Shown here in pieces: positions 9,538 to 21,126 of a stretch of DNA of 64,000 nucleotides; positions within the stretch are counted from its first letter, which is position 1; each line of letters starts with the position of its first letter. The stretch covers positions 1 through 64,000 of the forward strand of contig CAWUHX010000034.1 in the NCBI GenBank assembly GCA_963922205.1. The letters are read 5' to 3'. Source of the DNA: Romanomermis culicivorax (taxonomy: Eukaryota > Nematoda > Enoplea > Mermithida > Mermithidae). A model generated the notes under the pieces. The model was given only the letters and a program-made list of their open reading frames with translations, did no database searches and had not been told where the DNA came from. The position numbers and the translations under genes are program-made.

Positions 9538-12500
9538 TTATGATTTACAGTAAAGACTAGATTCTTTGATCAAAAAACCTGATTTCCAAATTTTAATCTC
9601 AAACTCATGTGGCTTAATGACTGATTCTTTTGGAAATTGAACGACTGTTCTCACATCTGGATGATGAATTTGATAACAATAAGGTTTTGAACAGACTTCA
9701 ATGAATCCAACATCTTTGTCAAGATAAATTTCTATTCCACCTTTGATGCAATGCATAGAACAATTGGAATATTCGTTTTGATTTGAAAATTTAAATTTTG
9801 ATTTTGGTGGATAGATGTTAACACTTGTCGTTCCCCAACTTTTGATTGGAATTTCACCATCTTCATTCACAAATTTAGCAATATCATGATTGTCAAGGAA
9901 ACAAAATCGTGATCCATGTTTGTGACAATGATTAAGTTGACAAAATTCTGGTGTACCTATTGTAAGACCCTCCCCCACACAAGAAAAGTTTACATTCAAG
10001 GGAGAACTGTAAATGATTTGAAGATCTTTTACATAATGAGTCGAATTGTCATATAATTGGATTTGATGCAGTTTGACCCGTATAATTTTGGAATCACAAG
10101 CAGGATCGGAAGTCAATGAGCAAATATTTGGATAAGCTGATGCTAAAATTTCATTCCTATCACCTAAAATTTCAGGTTCAGGTCCATCGTAAAATGAACA
10201 ATCATCAGCCCATAAAGGACACGGACATTTTTGCATACATTTTCCTGATGATGATAAATGACCATAAGGGCATGAAACTTTAGAATAACAAAGATTATTA
10301 TTGGGCAATTTTTGAATAACAAATCCAGATTTGACACACTTTTGTGATAAAATGATGTTCTTGGAATTGAAAGTACTGCATTCGTGTTTGTCATTTTTTT
10401 GCGACTGGGATGCAAAATTAGGACAAGAAATTATAAAAAACAGACACATGATAAGAATGGTTGGAATTTTAAGTGTGATGTTAAATGGAGATTGAACAAT
10501 ATTAGTCACTGTACTGTTAAACTCTTCAGTTTCATCAGATGCACTAATTTCTAATGGATAGAGTAAATTTATAGGACGATTGATAACAGATTTGTTAGCT
10601 AATTCTACTTGTGCTGATCTACTTTCATTATCGGGATTAGAGTTATTCAGCTTGGTGATCCGTCCTAATTTCCAAAAACCTCTCTTCAGATTTTCATCTT
10701 TGATCAAGACAATTTCATTTTCTTTTGGTTCACCAGATGCATGAATTTTTGGTGTTTTATGGAATAAAGTGGATCTTTCCCTAAGATTAAGAAGATAATA
10801 ATCAGACCAGAGTTTCCAAAAGCTATCTAATGTTTCTTGGCTCTTTTTCCAATAAAGAATCAATTTTTTAGTTGAATTCAATTCAGGATAATAATCACGA
10901 TCTTCATTTTCCTCATTATTTAGATTTTGATCACTATTATTCTGTTCAGTGAAGAATGGAAGTCCTATTTCACAATAAGGATTAATGAAGTCAACTGGTC
11001 TTAAAATTTTTGGAACATTAACATCATCTTCAGGATAAGATAAAGGTCTAGTGTTAACAACAGCTTCAGCTTCGGATAATAAAGTCAGAAAATTGTCTAA
11101 GGATAAGACTTGACGACCAATGCTCTTTCTTAATGCTTGTTTTACAACTCCTACTAATCGTTCGTAGAAACCTCCTTGCCATGGGGCATATTCAGTGATA
11201 AAATGCCATTTGATTTTGATACAAGAAAAGTAGCTGATAACTGTTTCATCTTTTATTATAGAATCCCAAACATTATCCAAGACTTGTTTTGATAATTTAA
11301 ATTGAGCTGCATTATCTGATATGATTTTATCAGGTTTTCCTCGTCTTGAAATGAATCGCCTAACACAATTCAAAAATGTTTGCGTTGTAAGATCGAATAT
11401 GTGTTCTAGATGAATTGCTCTTGTAGATAAACAAGTAAAGATACAAATCCAAATTTTTGTTTTCTCATTGCTTATTTTGATCCATAAAGGTCCAAGATAA
11501 TCTAAACCTATGAATTGAAATGGTCTAGATTTAAGAACTCTTTCCTTTGGATAAGGTGGCATTTTAGGTAATTGATAGGGACCAGTACTATATTTTTTAC
11601 AAATAAAACAATTTCTGATAAATTTTTGAACTGCTGTTCTACCTTTAGTGATCCAATATTCACGTCTGATTTCCGATAATGTGTGATTTAAACCAAAATG
11701 CATAACCTTCTTATGTCTATCCAATATGATAAGCCTAGCCAATTCTGATTTACCAGAAAGTAATATTGGAAATTTAGAAGCATTTGATATATCTGCATTT
11801 TGAAGTCTCCCATAACACCTTAAGATACCATTTCTATCCAGCTTCACTCCAAGAGCTTTAAGTTTTTGATCTTTTGGATCATGATTATTAATCAATGGAC
11901 TATAAAACAGTTTCTGAGATTCGATGATTAAAATTCGTTCTGCTAATTTAAGCTCAGCAACAGTCATCGGGCCTTCATCTTTGATTTTTGCAAAAAAATG
12001 ATTTAATTTGATTCTATTGTTTACAATATTATGATTCTCATGATTTAGATTATTCCAAAGTTTCAATTTGATAAACCGTATGGTATAAACAATGACGTTC
12101 AATATTTTTTGAAGTGATGAAAAACGGGTTAAATCAAATATTATACGATGTTCTTCCTCATTATTATTTGCAACAAAAATTTGATTTAATTCATCTTTTG
12201 TTTTATGATTATCCCAATATGTTTGGTTTATGTTAAGATCAGATTTTGGCCAATTATCCTGTGATAGTTTTAACCATGATGGGCCTGACCACCAAAGAGA
12301 ACTACATTCTAACTCAACACTTGATACGCCTCGTGTAGACAAGTCAGCTGGATTTTCTATTCCTGGTGCATGACTAATAGTAATGTCTTCATGATTTCGG
12401 AAGAGCTTAATTCGATTTTCAATAAAAATTGGTTGAGGTTTGAATGTCCTTATCCAATGAATAACTATTTCTGAATCAATAAACAATGTTTTTGATTCGA

Positions 12501-13944
12501 TAGGTATTTTGATTTGCTCCTCGATAAAAATAGTTGCTCTTAAACCTATGACTGCACCCAATAATTCAAGGCGAGGGATGGTAACATTTTTACTTGATGC
12601 TAAGCGCGATTTGGCAAAAATTATGTTGGAGGTGATTTGACCATTCAGAGATTCTGCTCTAAGGTAAACGACTATTGAATAGGCAAGCTTTGAAGCATCA
12701 GTAAAAGTAACAAGATGGTATTTGATTTCAGAATGTGATATACCAGAAATGAAACGATTAATATAGAATATAGTAGTTGAATTCCATGATGAGATGATTT
12801 GGTTCCATTCAGATTGTAATTCTCCAGGTAAAGGTTCATCCCAAGCTAGCTTTCTTTGCCACAGTTTTTGAATAAACAATTTCCCTAGAAGTAGAATTGG
12901 TGATAAAAATCCTAATGGATCGAATGTTTGAACTAATTGTTTCAAAATTTTTCGTTTTGTCAAAGTAATTGATTGATCATGATTGATACATATAGATAAT
13001 TTTAAAATATCAGATTCTGTATCCCATGAAATACCTAACACTTTGATTTCTTTTTTATTTTCTCTGTCTACTGGGTCAATTTTTTCGAGAAAATCCTTAG
13101 AATTTGATGTCCATTCTCTTAGATTCATACTTGTTTGTTTGAATATGTTCTTAGTATCATGATAAATTTTTAAAGCATGATCAATATCGTTGGTTCCAAT
13201 GATTAGATTATCAACATAAAGATTATTGTTAAGTTCTTCAGCTATAAGACTATCACTTTGATTTAAGTGATATTTTATGGTAGCATTCAAGAGAAAAGGG
13301 CTAGAAATGATTCCAAATGGTACTCTACAGAAATGGTAAATTTGGATATTATTTTCAAGTTGTAGATTTTTAGGATTGCTGAACCATAAAAAGCGTGTAA
13401 CGTCTCTGTCTTCTGACTGTAAAGATATCTGCAAAAAAGCTTTCTCAATATCGGCTATAATGACAATCGGCTTGATTCTAAAGCGGATCAGTAAGCCACA
13501 AAGATCGGGTAACATGATAGGACCTCGATAAGGATTATCATTCAAAGATTTGTCATTTTTAGTTAGCAGATTTTCACGATTATGAAGTTGATTCAAAACT
13601 GATTTAATTTCCTTTACTTTTGATTCTAGATTACATATGGTTTCAGTTCCTTGACAGATATTATCAAGAAAATTTCCTGTCTGATTGGTCCATTTTTCAT
13701 AAATAGTGATTTCAAGTGATAATTTATCTTGGGAAAGATTTTTCTGAAGTTCGAGCCACTCCTTGTTTTGGGTTGTTATTAGATCAACAGACGATTGGAT
13801 CCTTTTTATAAAATTTTCTATAACAAAGATCAAATTTTCAAGATCAGATATGTGCTCCTGATTATTCTTCTGCGGCCCTAACTTGATTTGTAAATCTGTT
13901 TGTTGGAGGTTAGTTAAACAACTGTGTAACCTCTTTTGTACCAC
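9538..13944 (-). CDS. pol: Deleted Gag-Pol joined to envelope N-half (BEL/Pao)
   Basis: This is a 1,468-codon frame. Residues 1-130 look like a helical Gag N-terminus. At about 130-137 the sequence jumps into RT, so most of Gag, the protease and the RT fingers are absent. RT keeps ADIEKAF (Asp165) and the YVDN box (243-246) usual for BEL/Pao. RNase H shows TFTDAS (Asp416), Glu460, Asp490 and Asp534. Integrase has a His-His-Cys-Cys finger (744, 749, 779, 782) and the catalytic triad Asp815, Asp877, Glu928, followed by the C-terminal domain typical of the superfamily. From about 1159 a signal-like hydrophobic segment opens a Cys-rich envelope N-half running to the stop. Because no frameshift accompanies the deletion, the frame stayed open, but the enzyme set is incomplete and the copy cannot be autonomous. 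Confidence 0.9.
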   Translation of the reverse strand: MVQKRLHSCLTNLQQTDLQIKLGPQKNNQEHISDLENLIFVIENFIKRIQSSVDLITTQNKEWLELQKNLSQDKLSLEITIYEKWTNQTGNFLDNICQGTETICNLESKVKEIKSVLNQLHNRENLLTKNDKSLNDNPYRGPIMLPDLCGLLIRFRIKPIVIIADIEKAFLQISLQSEDRDVTRFLWFSNPKNLQLENNIQIYHFCRVPFGIISSPFLLNATIKYHLNQSDSLIAEELNNNLYVDNLIIGTNDIDHALKIYHDTKNIFKQTSMNLREWTSNSKDFLEKIDPVDRENKKEIKVLGISWDTESDILKLSICINHDQSITLTKRKILKQLVQTFDPLGFLSPILLLGKLFIQKLWQRKLAWDEPLPGELQSEWNQIISSWNSTTIFYINRFISGISHSEIKYHLVTFTDASKLAYSIVVYLRAESLNGQITSNIIFAKSRLASSKNVTIPRLELLGAVIGLRATIFIEEQIKIPIESKTLFIDSEIVIHWIRTFKPQPIFIENRIKLFRNHEDITISHAPGIENPADLSTRGVSSVELECSSLWWSGPSWLKLSQDNWPKSDLNINQTYWDNHKTKDELNQIFVANNNEEEHRIIFDLTRFSSLQKILNVIVYTIRFIKLKLWNNLNHENHNIVNNRIKLNHFFAKIKDEGPMTVAELKLAERILIIESQKLFYSPLINNHDPKDQKLKALGVKLDRNGILRCYGRLQNADISNASKFPILLSGKSELARLIILDRHKKVMHFGLNHTLSEIRREYWITKGRTAVQKFIRNCFICKKYSTGPYQLPKMPPYPKERVLKSRPFQFIGLDYLGPLWIKISNEKTKIWICIFTCLSTRAIHLEHIFDLTTQTFLNCVRRFISRRGKPDKIISDNAAQFKLSKQVLDNVWDSIIKDETVISYFSCIKIKWHFITEYAPWQGGFYERLVGVVKQALRKSIGRQVLSLDNFLTLLSEAEAVVNTRPLSYPEDDVNVPKILRPVDFINPYCEIGLPFFTEQNNSDQNLNNEENEDRDYYPELNSTKKLILYWKKSQETLDSFWKLWSDYYLLNLRERSTLFHKTPKIHASGEPKENEIVLIKDENLKRGFWKLGRITKLNNSNPDNESRSAQVELANKSVINRPINLLYPLEISASDETEEFNSTVTNIVQSPFNITLKIPTILIMCLFFIISCPNFASQSQKNDKHECSTFNSKNIILSQKCVKSGFVIQKLPNNNLCYSKVSCPYGHLSSSGKCMQKCPCPLWADDCSFYDGPEPEILGDRNEILASAYPNICSLTSDPACDSKIIRVKLHQIQLYDNSTHYVKDLQIIYSSPLNVNFSCVGEGLTIGTPEFCQLNHCHKHGSRFCFLDNHDIAKFVNEDGEIPIKSWGTTSVNIYPPKSKFKFSNQNEYSNCSMHCIKGGIEIYLDKDVGFIEVCSKPYCYQIHHPDVRTVVQFPKESVIKPHEFEIKIWKSGFLIKESSLYCKS

Positions 13945-14050
13945 TGTGATGAGTTGCCTTACAGGAGAAGAACAAGAGACATACTAATTCTGGATATTTG
14001 ATACTAATTGATTTTGATCGTTTTGCGTTATGTATAAGATTATGATTAAC

Positions 14051-14067
14051 TCTCAGCAGGACCTCCA
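14051..14067 (-). other. Candidate primer-binding site
   Basis: Reading on the minus strand from the 5' LTR, TGGAGGTCCTGCTGAGA begins 10 nt inside the element. A TGG start close to the LTR is what a tRNA 3' end (CCA) would pair with. The exact tRNA was not identified, and the 10-nt gap is larger than usual. Confidence 0.4.
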
Positions 14068-14077
14068 AATTAAATTA

Positions 14078-14487
14078 TGTTGTGATTGTACAGAGTAATG
14101 TGAAAAATACCTGTGATTTTGCTGCAAATAAGATCGATAAACCTGATACAAAATGACAAAAAGGTCCGTAGTTCAAATAATAAGATAAAGAAAAAATAAC
14201 CGACGAATTACGAACTAATTTTATTCCGAATAATAAAAACCAACTAAATTATTTTTTCTTATAACCATAAAAGAAAAAGCGAGAATATATGTTCACAAAA
14301 AAGGGCGTAAAAATGGTAGCATGGTATTTAAATGTTACTCAAATGTTGCACATAAAAAAGGCTTATAGATTTTTTTGATAGATTATAAGAAGGTCGATGG
14401 ATAATAATTTTTTTGTAACTTTTTTAAAGATCTCATTTTTTTTCTTTGATAATAACAAAAATTGTAAAAATCGCAGTGATCGTGACA
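14078..14487 (-). repeat. 5' LTR of the BEL/Pao element
   Basis: This 410-bp copy of 6044-6456 starts TGTTGTGATTGTACAG and ends GATCGTGACA. On the minus strand it precedes the Gag-Pol frame by about 130 bp, so it should carry the promoter. Confidence 0.93.
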
Positions 14488-15586
14488 GCACTTAGGTTGT
14501 ATGTGATATTTTTCTCTTGCCTCGCCTTTCTTTAGTTTTATAGATTGGCATTCGATCAATCTCCTACTTATGCCTTACGCATTCCAATCCAGTAGGCAGT
14601 ATTTTCCCGCCAAAGATTTTGCTGGTTTACTGATATTTCTTTGCAACTTTCGATGGCAATAATGCTATACTTTATTTGTAAACAAAGGTTTCAATTGTTT
14701 GATCTCCACGGACTGTTTACATTGTGATGTGATCTGGTGCCTTGATCATGCAGCAATCCTATTATGTTTGCTGTGACTGCAGCAATATGAACTTTATTAT
14801 TGGGTTGAACATATGCCAGTGAATGATTATTTTGTCGAACGAGTATTATTCAATTTGAAGCCCTTGTTTTGGAACTTTTTGAATGATCACCGCCACCATC
14901 GAACAGTATTAGGGGGGATCATGTTCGTATTTCAAATATTTCACATTTTCAAAACTTTTTCGTATTTTCACATAATTTTTCAAATTTTAAAACTTTCCAA
15001 AATCAAAATCAAAATTCTCTTACTTTTCAAAATTTTGTATTGAATGTGTGAAGGAGTATCCTTCAAATTGGTTACATATTTTCTGCCTAAACATATCGAT
15101 TTAGGGTTTTTAAGTTAGGTCCCCAGGGTAACCACATTTTCAATTTTAATTCTCCCCTTTTTCAAAAACACTTAACAACAAAATGTGACTAACCCAGCCT
15201 ATTATTTTTCCTTTCTTGCTTCATTTCCCTTTCTTATTTCTGCCCAAACTCAGGGGCTCCCAGCAGCCCTTTGGGTGGCTGGCCTTTGGAGCCACCATGT
15301 AGTGGTGATGAGTCTTAGGGGGTCATCATGGCCTAAGTATTTGGCATCTGGTGACTCCCCAAAACCCATTTTTTATCCCTCCTTGTGACATCTCCACTGA
15401 ACCCAATTCCCACTCTTTCTCCTTCCTCCTCCTTTTTCCTCCACCTCCACCTTCATCCTTATTTTTCATCCTCTTTCTGCCTTAGTCACATTTTGTTTCC
15501 CCTAGGGGGAGGGGTGTAGTATACCACACTGAGCTAAGGGGATACCATCATTATTTTTCAATTTTATTTACAGTAAACAAACCCAT
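14488..15586. other. No gene recognised
   Basis: This stretch is A+T-rich with a pyrimidine-rich tract (CCTCCTCC-type) near 15415-15480. Only short reading frames occur and none has a recognisable domain. Confidence 0.5.
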
Positions 15587-15595
15587 AAAAACACA

Positions 15596-16169
15596 GGTAT
15601 TAGTGTAGTACGTGCACCGGACTTTTTAGACGTTGCTTTTTCCGCAAATTTTTCCGTCTCCTGTGGGTTTCGAACTGCAGACTGTTGCGTACGAAGCGAG
15701 CACCTAACCGATTGAGCTAAACCATCCAACCTAACTGAGCTACGATTTAATTCTTATACCATGAATAAATAATCATAAAATAAATACTAAACTAATACTA
15801 ACTAATAAACTAATACTAATTATACTAACTAAACTAATTTTAGAATAAGTGCAGGATAAATAATTTCTCATAAAGTATAAATTTATGTTTTTGACAAAAA
15901 ATTAAATTTGTTTTTGATAAAAAATGCAAATTTGTAATGTGTAAAGTGTTATTTTTACTTTTTGAAGCTGTTAATTACGTAGTTTTCATATTACTTTTTG
16001 AGTTTTATGTGAAAAGTGTACTGTAGAACGACATCGGCTTACTGTAGGAAAAAATTGACATGATTTTTGAACTCCAAGGTATCGATTTACCTAGGTTACT
16101 ATGTTACATATGCAAATTTCACAATGGTTCACAAAATATGAAGTCGGGTGCACGTACTACACTAATACC
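15596..16169. mobile_element. 574-bp TIR DNA element (MITE) with 9-bp target duplication
   Basis: The ends are inverted repeats: GGTATTAGTGTAGTACGTGC at 15596 and its complement ending at 16169, extending to about 28 bp with few mismatches. Both sides carry the same 9 bases AAAAACACA (15587-15595 and 16170-16178), a clean target-site duplication. No transposase is encoded, so this is a non-autonomous element. A 9-bp duplication and a terminal GG suit MULE or Merlin families; which one cannot be settled from the ends alone. A tRNA-like segment lies inside near the left end. Confidence 0.88.
15655..15727 (-). repeat. tRNA-like segment (tRNA-derived SINE head or tRNA pseudogene)
   Basis: On the minus strand a 73-nt segment starts GGATGGTTTAGCTCAATCGG, with a good A box (TAGCTCAATCGG), and has a B-box-like AGTTCGAAACC 40-50 nt later. 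A central TTCGTAC could be an anticodon loop reading CGU (Thr). The acceptor stem does not pair (GGATGGT against the 3' side) and the T stem has mismatches. It is therefore a decayed tRNA or a tRNA-derived SINE head rather than a working tRNA. Confidence 0.55.
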
Positions 16170-16178
16170 AAAAACACA

Positions 16179-19100
16179 TTCCTGATGATAAATTGTACTT
16201 GGTGTATATTTTCATTCGTTTAAATTTGCATAACCTTTTCGTATTACTCTTGGGCCATAAAGGCAATCGTATTATGTTGAGTTAGTTAGAAAAATAAAGG
16301 AGAAGGAAATCGTCTGGAGAAAAACTCATGTGTGCCACCTGCATTTTCCAGCATTATTGTTTATTGATTTATCATCTCACCTCCTTATTACCAGCTGCCT
16401 GACCCCCGACCCCAGCCAAGGTCTGAACTGGTCCTCTTCATCTCCTCACCTGCCTGGCAACTCGTTCACCAATCTTTCAACTAAATTTTGAATAAAAGAA
16501 GCATCATACAATCACTTTTGTAGGACTTAGCATTTTGCCAAATTTGAGCTGTTCTCGAAAAATTTAGTAATTTCTTTGCTTTTCAATTAAATAATAAAAA
16601 AATTTGGTATTTTCAGTCTGTAAAAAAAGAGACCAAAACTACAATGTGAGATAATAATTTTTCTGATATTTCAATTTGATATTGAGTTATGGTGTTGGTG
16701 GAAAATCTTGATATATATTTTAATTTTCCTGGTTAACAGGGTGTATTCCCTGAAAAACGATGTTGTTTTCCAAAATCTAATCTTTTACTGAAATAGTTGT
16801 GTTCCAGAAGTCTTTATCACGAATTAATAATTCATTCATCCAACTTGAGGTATTTTGGATAAGTATGTAGTTTGTTTTTATTGAAATGCATCCAATCCAA
16901 GAACAGTAACTTTTAGGCAAAATTATTATCCTAAATTACTATGTTAGAATATTACTACTCTGACTCAGAATTGTTATAATGATGTATTATGTAACAAATT
17001 TCATCACTACTTTGTCTGAAAATAACTAAAAAAAAAGATTACACTATTCCTTTGGTCATTACTTTGTGGAACTGTTTTTGTTATTACTTCGCACAAAATA
17101 TACTCTACAAATATAATTTATCTGCATTATAGGGAACAGTTACTACTCCACCTTTCACCCATCAATTGAGTATAATTCTTGAAATGGAATTAACATCATT
17201 GTTCCAAGAAATACGTCCACCTATTCAAAAGTTTTGCTTAGGTCAAGTATTTATATTTGTCACATGATATAATCACCAATTTCAGAAAACTATGAAATTG
17301 AAAACCAATATTGATTATTTTGAATTGTCATATTCAGTATCTGCCCATCTCAAACCACCATGTAATTTTTTTCGATATTGTTCAGAATGAAAGTAGATGA
17401 TTTTGATGAAATGATTGACTCTTTAACACAGATTGATTACTTTGACATACCAGTTTTAACCCTTTAAAGCCTTACATCATCTCTTTTTGAATACTTTCTA
17501 TAGAACACATTAACACATAAGATCTATGGCATCTCTATGGACAGCCTAATTAAAAGTTCCAGAAAAAGTCTCTTGTTGTCCTATAAAAATGGGAGAGAAG
17601 ATGCTAGAGTTTTTATTCGAATGCATGAAATGTTTCGAAAAAATAAAAGTAGCATGCTTTAGAATATGTGTAGCTGTAGGAAAACCGCCAATAATATGGA
17701 TGGTAAAAGTTATAACCATAAAGAGCAGGCACAGTTACAGATAAAACCATGGCACAAAATTTTTATGGTTAGCAGTTGCAGTTATGGTTAACCACTGTTG
17801 AACGACAGTTACAGTTCAACTGTCCATGGCCTTCACCATGTGTTGCTTTCTCCAAGCAAGAGCTGATCAGAATGAACTGTTGTGCAGGGCATCAAGCCCA
17901 TCAGATGGCCTGCTAGCACAGAAGGATTCTTTATGATTGTCATTTTGCATGTTAATTTGTTGAAGACAATCAATATGCCTTTCAGGGAGTGTTTTGATAT
18001 GAAGGATGGTAGCTTGATGGCCAGTTCATACTTTTGAATGTGTATCTTTATGAAGAATACACATATGTCAAAGCATAAAATCAACAAAAACCCTAATGAA
18101 TATCAGGACACAGATCACTACTTCAAGCCAGTTTTTACTGCTTGTGTGGAATTCTGCCTGTAATGGTGACAAATTGTTTATAGACTATTATAGTAGCATG
18201 ATTTTCTATTTTGGTTGCAATTAAAAATTAATTTGTTTCAAATGTATCAAATGGAAGTGCATTAATAAAAAAAGCAAAGGTTGTGGGGACAGCCACCACC
18301 CCCTGCATTCCATTGGAAAAAATTAATCGCCTTTTTTCCTTTCAGAACATGCCACAAATTGAAATATCAGTCTACTGCATGCAATGAGTATGAACAAAAC
18401 GTAATTTTTTCTCAATGACAACCCTGAATAGTATTTTTAAACATACACAGCACTCAGCTTTATTGATTATTTCCTGAAAGTAATCTGAAACTTTAAGGCT
18501 TACACATTTTTCTTTTTCAGCAGTGCTATCAAAAGATCACTTTGTTGCCAACACAAAAGCATTTCAATGTAAACCTTTATGTTTTTAAAATATACATGTG
18601 AAAGGAGCAACTATTTGAAACAGCAGAATTGTTAAAAATTGTAGAATATCCACTGAATCTCCCATTTATACTGTGCTAGGTATCCTTTAAAATAAAACTA
18701 TAAGTAGAATGTATGGAAACTACTCACGCTGATCATTTTCCTTTGTAATGTTTTGATTTCACTATAAAAACAACAAGGTCACAAGGGGTGGGTCTCCCAC
18801 CAAAAAATGTGTAAACCTCCTGGCATTATAAATGGAAGCTGATATATTTATTTGGAAAGATAATGAAATTTTTCATGAGCCTTCAAATAATGGAGCATCT
18901 CTATGATCAATAAATTCAGCTTCTGAACATACATAGTCGATGTATAACCTTTTTCCAGTTGATCAGCCCCTGATCATCTAATAAGGAAACCAAAAAAAAA
19001 TTTATGAAAGAAGAAGGAAAAAAGAATGATTATACAACCAGATTTGTCACAGTTTGCTAGTGTTGAAAAACTTCTTATGTTCATAGTGCCAGGGTAGTTC

Positions 19101-19330
19101 TACCACTGGCCAATGTCGGAGTAGGTGTGACCATCCAGATACAGGCTCAACAGAAATGTCCAGATTCGGAACATATAGAGAAACATCAATCCTATAGGTG
19201 GAATGTTGTAGGTTACCATAAAACACAATAAACCAAAAAAAGCTTCTCTGCCTGCAGTCTACACTCCTGAAAAAATTATACAAAGGCAAGTTTATTGAGT
19301 AATAGTGTATTGGACATCAGAACAGATATT
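16179..19330. other. No gene recognised
   Basis: These 3 kb of A+T-rich sequence contain only short random-looking frames. No repeat ends, splice-bounded exon or protein motif could be supported. Confidence 0.5.
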
Positions 19331-20215
19331 TTGAAAAATGGGTATCCCAATGTGAACAAATATCCAGGTATCTGGATATTTTTGCTGTTCAAGAAAGAAG
19401 TAAAGGGTACTGATAAGTTAGGTGCTACATTGCTACACAAATTTTCAGTAACAAAACAACAAAAGCTTCAAATTGTATAAGTGTCATTTACTATTCACAA
19501 CTCACTGCAAGTTTTTTTAGCACAAGTCCCATTAGCATTAGTGCCAATTTCATTAGCACAGTTGACACTGCTGAAAATGTTACTTCATTGATGTCAAACT
19601 AATGTGGGAGTTTGTCAATTCTGATAATATTCTCGTATTGTATTAACTCATGAAATTATCACATATTGGTAGTTATAAAAGGAATAAGGGCAATTGAAGT
19701 CCAAAATGTGGTTTTAAACTAACTGTCCCTGAAAAGTCGCCACATTTTTAGAAGTCAGTTTTTACGGAACTTGTGGATCCAACAATTCCAGAGCAAAATC
19801 CAGAATGAAAAAATAACAGATCCAAATTCAATTCCAAAATGTGGTTGGGTCTTCCGAAATTCTAGAGAGACATAGCAAAAGCAGGCCAATTTTTTAGAAT
19901 CTATCCACCAAAAAGCTTTTGCACTTTTGAATAAAAACGAGAAGAAAAAATATAAAAGAGCAAAAATACTACTTTAGATATTGCAGTTCAAAAAAAACAT
20001 ATTTTTATAACAATCATGGTTAACATAAATGTAGAACCAAAAGTTATTGCACCTATTTAATATTACATAATATTGTAGTTGACTCAGTGTATTATTACTT
20101 AATATGTGACTTCTTTTTACCTCTTTGCAAATAACATTAAAAATGTCTGGATATATATAGATATCTGGATATCCAAAGGTGCAAAAAACACCAATATCCT
20201 GATATGGAATGGAAA
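19331..20215. repeat. Candidate decayed inverted-repeat element
   Basis: Sequence around 19340-19430 (ATATCCAGGTATCTGGATAT, then a TTTTTGCTGTT...AAAGAAGTAAA stretch) is matched in inverted orientation at about 20095-20200 (GATATCTGGATATCC region, with TTTTTAATGTT...AAAGAGGTAAA on the other strand). The arms are about 90-100 bp and imperfect, and enclose about 700 bp without a gene. This suggests an old MITE-like element, but the ends are not defined. Confidence 0.3.
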
Positions 20216-20927
20216 CCTTTAATCTATTTTCCTGGGTCAAATGTCAAAACTGGAAGCAAAAGTTGGACTACTGGTTCAAGGCATCATTCAATAAGCCTCC
20301 ACTTCTGCATCTGAACCATAGATAGTTATTTTTGAATTATAACAGGTGGAATGGAAGTGCAGAAAAAAAATGACAGAAAGAAAAACTAATCAATTAGCAC
20401 TGCTTATTTTTCTACTAGATTCACATATAACTATTTTCAGACTTTTAAATATATTATGCAAATTTTTAGACCATGTTGGAAATATAACCATTTTTATTGT
20501 CGATACTTTCAATGTTTGTATTTTTTTTTATTTTACTGATTATTTTGCAGTGATAGGGACAAAGGAAACCCCGAAAATGCAGGTATTTATTTGGCATTTA
20601 TGTGCAAATACGGCCCCTGTTGTTGATGAACAGGTCAAAACAGGGTGTCCAATCCTACTGCCCCACACAGGTCACATTGGGTAGTTGAGCAATTCTATAC
20701 ATGTAGCCAGGATGAGATTACAGTAGTCAATTAGGGCTGTGTGTGTCCCTAAAAGATGCAGCAGGGTAGGATTTTGGAAATGAGGGAATGAATAACAAAC
20801 CTTCAAACATTTTTTGCTTTTTGACCAAGAAGGTTACTTTTTCCCAAAAAATTTTGTATTGTCTTCAAACAAAACCAGGAGTGGGTAAGTGCACAGTACA
20901 CATGCAGGCTACGTGCTGTCCATGGTG

Positions 20928-21126
20928 GTGAGGTCACACAATGGGAGGGTCTAATGCGATTGGGGTACACTGTCTGGATTGGTGAGGTCACGTGAGGGTC
21001 AAATGGGATTGGGGTACCCTGTCCATTATGTTGAGGTCATGTAAGAGTCAAATGGGATTGGGGTTCACTGCCTGGGTTGGTTAGGTCACATAGGGGTTAA
21101 ATGGGATTGGGGTACTCTGTCCATGC
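20928..21126. repeat. About 50-bp tandem repeat, four copies
   Basis: Four successive units follow the pattern GGTGAGGTCAC...GGGTCAAATGGGATTGGGGTAC...CTGTCCAT. Unit length is about 49-54 bp, with moderate divergence. Confidence 0.85.

Larger units (their letters stand above)
6044..14487 (-). mobile_element. BEL/Pao LTR retrotransposon with envelope genes and internal deletion
   Basis: Two direct LTRs of 413 and 410 bp (6044-6456 and 14078-14487), both TG...CA, enclose three long minus-strand reading frames: gag-remnant/pol/env N-half, env C-half, and an extra 3' frame. The order from the 14.5-kb side is LTR, putative primer site, gag start fused to RT, RNase H, integrase, envelope, unknown ORF, LTR. 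Most of gag, the protease and the RT N-terminus are missing. No matching 5-bp target duplication is seen: GGTTT precedes 6044 and GCACT follows 14487. This suggests inter-element recombination or later flank change. The LTRs differ at roughly ten sites, nearly all transitions, plus small indels. Confidence 0.92.
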
